A stretch of DNA of 5,442 bases from Spirochaetota bacterium (GTDB lineage Bacteria > Spirochaetota > UBA12135 > COTS27). Below are positions 5,405-5,442 of the stretch, one piece after another. The DNA lies in contig JAUXHF010000144.1 in the NCBI GenBank assembly GCA_030621685.1, positions 1 to 5,442 of the forward strand, read 5' to 3'. Each line of letters starts with the position of its first letter. Within the stretch, counting starts at the first letter, position 1. A model generated the notes under the pieces. It saw nothing but the letters and a program-made list of their open reading frames with translations. It did no database searches and was not told the DNA's origin. The translations under genes were made by a program, and so were the position numbers.

Positions 5405-5442
5405 CTTATTCAGAAGTAGTCTCATACTCTTTAATAAGGGTA

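Noticed and set aside
5431..5442. Ribosome binding site of a further gene to the right (taataagggta)
   Set aside because: The purine-rich stretch is at the very edge of the window and no start codon is visible after it, so nothing can be supported.

Overview
This 5.4 kb bacterial window holds three protein-coding genes: two on the plus strand, then one convergent gene on the minus strand. By eye the base composition is moderate (a little under half G+C), with many A or T runs and one clearly AT-richer gene at the right end. The organism cannot be named from this stretch. A single-chain glycine decarboxylase and a CNNM/CorC-type membrane protein with CBS domains are both widespread in bacteria. 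The sequence divergence does not look like an enteric bacterium, but any phylum assignment would be a guess.

Bases 1-2865 encode nearly all of the glycine cleavage system P-protein (GcvP). The start of the gene lies left of the window, with about 40-45 residues missing. The protein is well conserved around the PLP lysine, but the linker between its two halves has been largely replaced by a 12-bp tandem repeat. It also has two substitutions of prolines that I remember as conserved, and an approximately 11-residue insertion near the active-site region.

Bases 2866-3192 are a 327-bp gap with no convincing gene. It holds a weak terminator candidate, a short 9-bp tandem repeat, a pair of near-identical 34-35-bp direct repeats 71 bp apart with promoter-like hexamers, a 13-codon mini-ORF with a plausible ribosome binding site, and an imperfect hairpin close to the next start.

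Bases 3193-4650 encode a CNNM (DUF21) / CBS-pair / CorC-HlyC protein of 485 residues, probably a divalent-cation (Mg2+) transporter. Its membrane-domain motifs are atypical.

Bases 4684-5370, minus strand, encode an unrecognised 228-residue protein with two N-terminal membrane helices and an acidic, helical C-terminal domain that is probably extracytoplasmic. It has a good ribosome binding site and its own possible promoter, so it is transcribed towards the CNNM gene.

Nothing ties the three genes into one pathway. GcvP belongs to one-carbon and glycine metabolism and its partners (gcvT, gcvH) would most likely lie to the left. The CNNM protein is a separate ion-handling gene. I see no mobile element, CRISPR array, tRNA or rRNA. 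The most interesting signals are the repeat-built linker in GcvP, the duplicated intergenic element, and the orphan membrane protein.
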